Origin: Gammaproteobacteria bacterium RIFCSPHIGHO2_12_FULL_37_14
Lineage (GTDB): Bacteria; Pseudomonadota; Gammaproteobacteria; DSM-16500
Length of the DNA stretch: 9,500 nucleotides
Assembly: GCA_001801485.1 (NCBI GenBank)
Contig: MGXV01000028.1
Coordinates: 123,030-132,529, forward strand
Reading direction: 5' to 3'
The stretch's first letter is position 1. Every line of letters starts with the position of its first letter. A model generated the notes under the pieces. It did no database searches, had not been told where the DNA came from, and saw only the letters and a list, made by a program, of their open reading frames with translations. This document shows, piece after piece, positions 6,877 to 9,500 of the stretch. The position numbers and the translations under genes were made by a program.

Positions 6877-7427
6877 AAAAATATCGAAGTATAAATTTTT
6901 TACCTGAAGAGGCGACTTATGATGAAATAGATTCGCCCGTCGGTACCTTGACAATTATAACGTCAATCAAAGGCTTGCATGCGGTGTTATGGGATAATGA
7001 TCGTGAAAGCGAACAATGTGAAAAAATGATTAATAATCTTTTTAAATCAAAAAATGAAAAAACAATTACCCAAACAAAAAAACAATTAAACGAATATTTC
7101 CAAGGTAAAAGAAAAATATTTGACTTGCCACTTGTGATCAATGGAACGGATTTTCAAATCCAAACTTGGAATCAACTACTTAAGATACCTTATGCAACAA
7201 CAATTAGTTATGCTAAACAGGCAGAAAAAATTGGTAATAAAAATAAAGCGCGAGCTGTAGGACTCGCCAATGGACTCAATCCAATTTCTATTATTATTCC
7301 TTGTCACCGAGTCATTGGGAGCAATGGACATTTAGTTGGTTTTGGCGGAGGACTGGAGAAAAAGGCCTATCTATTAAAATTGGAGCAATCGCATGATGCT
7401 AGGTGCGAAGTCCTTGATGTACAGTAG
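6873..7427 (+). CDS. ogt: Methylated-DNA--[protein]-cysteine S-methyltransferase (O6-methylguanine repair)
   Basis: A 184-residue suicide enzyme that moves the methyl group of O6-methylguanine (and O4-methylthymine) to its own cysteine. Residues about 15-85 are the variable N-terminal ribonuclease-like fold (SPVGTLTIITSIKGLHAVLW). Residues about 93-172 are the conserved DNA-binding/active domain: FQIQTWNQLLKIPYATTISYAKQAEKIG, then RAVGLANGLNPISIIIPCHRVIG with acceptor C144 and its H145. The DNA-facing GHLVGFGGGLEKKAYLLKLE follows. Length is normal, with about a dozen extra residues at the end (SHDARCEVLDVQ). The start overlaps the upstream stop as ATGA (6873-6876), so translation is probably coupled to the Ada-AlkA fusion. 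The two genes form one alkylation-response operon. No terminator hairpin is obvious after 7427. Confidence 0.96.
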   Translation: MKKYRSINFLPEEATYDEIDSPVGTLTIITSIKGLHAVLWDNDRESEQCEKMINNLFKSKNEKTITQTKKQLNEYFQGKRKIFDLPLVINGTDFQIQTWNQLLKIPYATTISYAKQAEKIGNKNKARAVGLANGLNPISIIIPCHRVIGSNGHLVGFGGGLEKKAYLLKLEQSHDARCEVLDVQ

Positions 7428-7434
7428 CGTATAA

Positions 7435-7577
7435 CTAGATGCGTCACGGCTGTATTTCACACAGTTACCACCACGTGAAATTTACGAAGAAAAATTAAGA
7501 AAAGCAATAAAGATTGCCTAAGAAAAACATGAAAGAGTAAAATTACATCATCAAGATAAGGAAGGGAATAACACATC
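7435..7577 (+). pseudogene. Fragment of a degraded unassigned gene
   Basis: One frame (+, codons aligned to 7435) gives a protein-like string: RLYFTQLPPREIYEEKLRKA then IKIA, a TAA at 7519-7521, and EKHERVKLHHQDKEGNNTS. The composition, rich in charged helix-forming residues on both sides of the stop, looks like the C-terminal end of a real protein that has acquired a stop and lost its start. I do not recognise the family. It runs into the beginning of the GNAT pseudogene in another frame. It could be chance. Confidence 0.3.
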
Positions 7578-8138
7578 ATGCATAACAAATCTCTCACTTT
7601 AGACAGCGACCGTCTAATATTAAGGAATTTTGTTGATAGCGACTGGTTACAGGTGTTTTATTACCAGTCAAATCCTCTGTATTTACGTTATTATCCTTAG
7701 GAAAAACGTACTAAACAGAATGTAATTGATTTAATAAACTGTTTTATTACTTGGCAAAATGAAAGACCACGAATTAAATATCAGTTGGCTATAATATTAA
7801 AAGGAGAAAAAAAATTAATTGGCAACTGTGGAATTCGTAAAGCAAATATTACATCATCAGAAGGAGAGCTTGGCTGCGAATTAGACCCTCATTATTGGGG
7901 ACAAGGCTTTGCTTTTGAAGCTGTAAGTATGTTAATAAAATACAGTTTTGAAGAATTAAAACTACACCGTGTTTGGTCAATGACAAAATTAGAAAATCAA
8001 GCTGCTATCAAACTGGTAGAAAAACTGCATTTTCAAAATGAGGGCAGGCTTCGAGAACAAGAATGGTTGCATGATCACTGGTCAGACACGCTAATTTACT
8101 CGATCCTTGAGCAGGAATGGAAAAGACATGTTTTGTAG
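7578..8138 (+). pseudogene. GNAT acetyltransferase (RimJ/RimL-like) interrupted by an amber codon
   Basis: From ATG 7578, preceded by AAGGAAGGG at 7558-7566, the frame encodes SLTLDSDRLILRNFVDSDWL, the usual start of RimJ/RimL-type N-acetyltransferases. At codon 41 (7698-7700) TAG interrupts RYYP-stop-EKRT. The same frame then continues to 8138 without another break: PRIKYQLAIILKGEKKLIG, then LGCELDPHYWGQGFAFEAVSML (acetyl-CoA-binding segment), then LKLHRVWSMTKLENQAAIKL and HDHWSDTLIYSILEQEW. The total of 187 codons including stop is the normal family length. A tryptophan fits the site well, and TGG to TAG is one transition. Substrate is unknown; relatives acetylate ribosomal proteins, peptides or antibiotics. 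Probably recently inactivated; amber suppression or a sequencing error would restore it. A downstream TTG start (7785) would lack the first beta strands. Confidence 0.85.
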
Positions 8139-8188
8139 GCGAATATACAACTCATCGGACTACATATTTCTACAATGGTGCAATTGTA

Positions 8189-8272
8189 TCACGTACGTAT
8201 GCAACTTCCATGGCCGCCATGTAGCAACGCGATTTTATAGGGTGATTTTCCATATATTCTGCAATTTGACAT
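8189..8272 (-). pseudogene. N-terminal stub of an alpha/beta hydrolase
   Basis: A 27-codon ORF with a stop at 8189-8191. It reads MSNCRIYGKSPYKIALLHGG followed by HGSCIRT. The G-x-x-PYKIALLHGG-x-G pattern is the typical first strand and oxyanion-hole HGG motif near the N-terminus of alpha/beta hydrolases. Nothing downstream continues the fold in any frame that I can see, so the nucleophile elbow and catalytic acid and histidine are lost. The call rests on one short motif. Confidence 0.4.
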
Positions 8273-8297
8273 ACATTCTTACTCTTATATTACTGAA

Positions 8298-8372
8298 TTA
8301 AAAATACCAATTTTTTTCAAATTCAGCAATATGCGCGCGGTCAACTTGAAATTCCCAAGCAATGTGAATCAT
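8298..8372 (-). pseudogene. N-terminal stub of an antibiotic-biosynthesis-monooxygenase-like protein
   Basis: A 24-codon ORF from ATG 8372 to TAA at 8298. MIHIAWEFQVDRAHIAEFEK resembles the first beta strand and helix of small dimeric alpha+beta-barrel (ABM-type) proteins, whose N-termini commonly read as a hydrophobic strand followed by a basic residue and xxEFEKxY. Full-length members are about 95-110 residues; everything after the first helix is missing. It points the same way as the hydrolase stub and the methyltransferase gene. Confidence 0.4.
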
Positions 8373-8432
8373 TTTCTATTTGTGGAGGTTATCTCAGCCG
8401 TTCCAAAGTATATAGGCAAAAATTATCCAGCC

Positions 8433-9155
8433 CTATTTTTTGACCCCAATATATATGCCCCTTTCTTTCATCAAGCCATTCTTCAAAAATTTAGCCTTTA
8501 ATCCATTTTTCTTCATGACACCAAGCATCTTATTAATATCGAACATAGCGAGCTCATGGCGCTCAATGAAATGCGTCATCTTTTTATCTCTTTCAGCTAT
8601 AAGATAGTGCATATCCATCACGGAAAGAATACCTCGCTTTTTGCAGATACTAAGCCTAGCGATTTTTATATCATCACCGTCATAAGTTGTCATGGTAGGC
8701 AATCCTGTTTTATACGATGACACTGTAAACCATGGCTCGATAATAACAACACCGCCTTTGTTCAAGTGCTTTGAAAAATTTTCAATTGTCTTATTTAGGT
8801 TTTTATAATTTTTCACATACCCAATAGAACTGAAAAGACAAATGATCACGTCAAATTTTTTATCTAAATCAAGATGAATCATATCTGCTTGCTTGAATGT
8901 AACATCTGAAATATTTTTTTGTGCCACAGCAAGCATGTCTTTGTTAAAATCAGTCGCTAAAATTGAAAATGAATCTTTCAAATACTGGATGTGCTTTCCT
9001 GTGCCGCAAGCAACCTCTAACAAATTATTACCAGTTGATTTTTTGTATTGATTTATTAAAGATTTGATAATTTGTGCTTCATTCTTGTATTCTTTCCAGG
9101 AATAAATTAAATCGTAATATTTTGCTAGATCTTTAAAGATTGGTTTTTTAGACAT
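8433..9155 (-). CDS. Class I SAM-dependent methyltransferase
   Basis: A 240-residue Rossmann-fold methyltransferase, cytoplasmic with no signal or membrane segment. Motif I is LLEVACGTGKH (45-55), which binds S-adenosylmethionine. D69 in ILATDFNKDML is the acidic residue at the end of strand 2 that holds the ribose. QADMIHLDL (89-97) contacts the adenine, FDVIICLFSSIGYV (101-114) is motif II and GGVVIIEPW (134-142) is motif III. The FKDLAKYYDLIYSWKEYKNEA start and EPWF resemble the sugar N,N-dimethyltransferase/DesVI-like group, but the substrate cannot be read from sequence. The ATG at 9155 has a good ribosome site, AAAGGTGAG, three bases upstream. The gene overlaps a phosphotransferase remnant by 31 bases, which may once have been its operon partner. 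It looks intact. Confidence 0.9.
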   Translation of the reverse strand: MSKKPIFKDLAKYYDLIYSWKEYKNEAQIIKSLINQYKKSTGNNLLEVACGTGKHIQYLKDSFSILATDFNKDMLAVAQKNISDVTFKQADMIHLDLDKKFDVIICLFSSIGYVKNYKNLNKTIENFSKHLNKGGVVIIEPWFTVSSYKTGLPTMTTYDGDDIKIARLSICKKRGILSVMDMHYLIAERDKKMTHFIERHELAMFDINKMLGVMKKNGLKAKFLKNGLMKERGIYIGVKK

Positions 9156-9418
9156 ATCTCACCTTTCACCAGTAATAACCCATAAAATGCATCCTGTATT
9201 TCACCTTCAACCATACAACCCTTCGCGTTGCAATAGCCGCCAATAACGGATAAAAAAATATTTTTTCTAAACAATATTTCAGTCATTCCAGCCCATTCCA
9301 TTGCAACGTTGATGATTTCCTCAGTGGGATTGATTAATCCTGCTCCTTCCCAGTCAATTAATATAGGGGAATTGGCATCATGCCAAATTACATTTTTATT
9401 CATTGTTTCCATCGTCAA
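9125..9418 (-). pseudogene. Aminoglycoside-phosphotransferase-like kinase, C-lobe remnant
   Basis: The 97-codon frame carries NVIWHDANSPILIDWEGAGL and NPTEEIINVAMEWAG, the metal-binding IDWE segment and following helix of APH/choline-kinase-fold phosphotransferases, and GGY further on. The whole N-lobe is absent: a TAA lies a few codons upstream of the first possible start. At the catalytic loop, where HxDxxxxN is expected, the sequence reads TMETMNKN, so the histidine is T and the catalytic aspartate is E (residues 2 and 4, counting from TTG 9418). The C-terminus after DAFYG is also unlike the family and ends over the methyltransferase start. It cannot be an active kinase. Confidence 0.7.
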
Positions 9419-9482
9419 TTTAAATTTCTTTTAAAAAGGTTGCTCTCTGTGCAGTAGCACAAAATGTAGCAGAACAACAATG

Positions 9483-9500
9483 TATAGGGCATCAATTATC
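9483..9500 (+). repeat. 18-bp direct repeat, copy 2 (runs off the window)
   Basis: tatagggcatcaattatc, identical to 4049-4066. The match reaches the last base, so the true repeat may be longer. At copy 1 the following bases are tctaaggatatc, which is what to look for beyond the edge. Confidence 0.75.

Noticed and set aside
8107..8301. 64-codon plus-strand ORF rich in C, Y, F and H
   Set aside because: Overlaps the end of the GNAT frame and two minus-strand gene stubs; composition is that of non-coding AT-rich DNA.
1..9500. CRISPR array, tRNA or rRNA gene, toxin-antitoxin or phage-defence cluster
   Set aside because: No regularly spaced repeats, no cloverleaf or rRNA-like segment noticed by eye. 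The DUF4143 ATPase is sometimes discussed with toxin-like systems, but there is no partner gene here.

Overview
The window looks like an accessory, partly decaying stretch of an AT-rich gammaproteobacterial chromosome. The low GC content, a stand-alone PAS plus LuxR-type regulator, a large orphan membrane protein and many truncated genes would suit an intracellular or amoeba-associated member of the Legionellales. That placement is an inference from style of content; no marker gene is present.

Layout. Positions 2-1033 (+) hold the C-terminal part of an AAA-type ATPase with a DUF4143/nuclease-like tail; its start lies outside the window. After a 300-base gap, 1334-3334 (+) encodes a 666-residue multi-pass membrane protein I cannot assign to a family. 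It converges on a small PAS-LuxR regulator at 3345-3926 (-), and a perfect 22-bp palindrome sits at the junction. At 4103-4303 (-) the C-terminal tail of a membrane protein (MFS-like) runs into an insertion sequence. That element, 4304-5348, is an IS66-family derivative with perfect 59-bp terminal inverted repeats. Its tnpC has lost most of the catalytic domain, so it should be non-autonomous. There is no target duplication and the right flank does not continue the broken gene, so the element marks a rearrangement point.

Directly right of the element is the one clearly intact pathway: an Ada-N/AraC/AlkA fusion (5449-6876, +) overlapping by ATGA an O6-methylguanine-DNA methyltransferase, ogt (6873-7427, +). 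Together they form a compact alkylation-repair operon: a methyl-sensing activator, a 3-methyladenine glycosylase and a suicide methyltransferase. The promoter region lies in the 100 bases between the IS end and the start codon. An extended -10 box sits so close to the ATG that a leaderless mRNA is likely.

From 7435 to 8372 the DNA is a graveyard: an unassigned degraded ORF (+), a RimJ/RimL-like GNAT acetyltransferase with an in-frame amber codon (+), an N-terminal stub of an alpha/beta hydrolase (-) and an N-terminal stub of an antibiotic-biosynthesis-monooxygenase-like protein (-). An apparently intact SAM-dependent methyltransferase follows at 8433-9155 (-), overlapping a truncated aminoglycoside-phosphotransferase-like remnant at 9125-9418 (-). 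An 18-bp direct repeat occurs at 4049-4066 and again at the very end of the window, hinting at a dispersed element.

No tRNA, rRNA or CRISPR array was seen. I see no convincing new defence or biosynthetic system. The items most worth following up are the orphan membrane protein, the deleted IS66 element with its unusual ends, the leaderless Ada-AlkA promoter and the 18-bp repeat.
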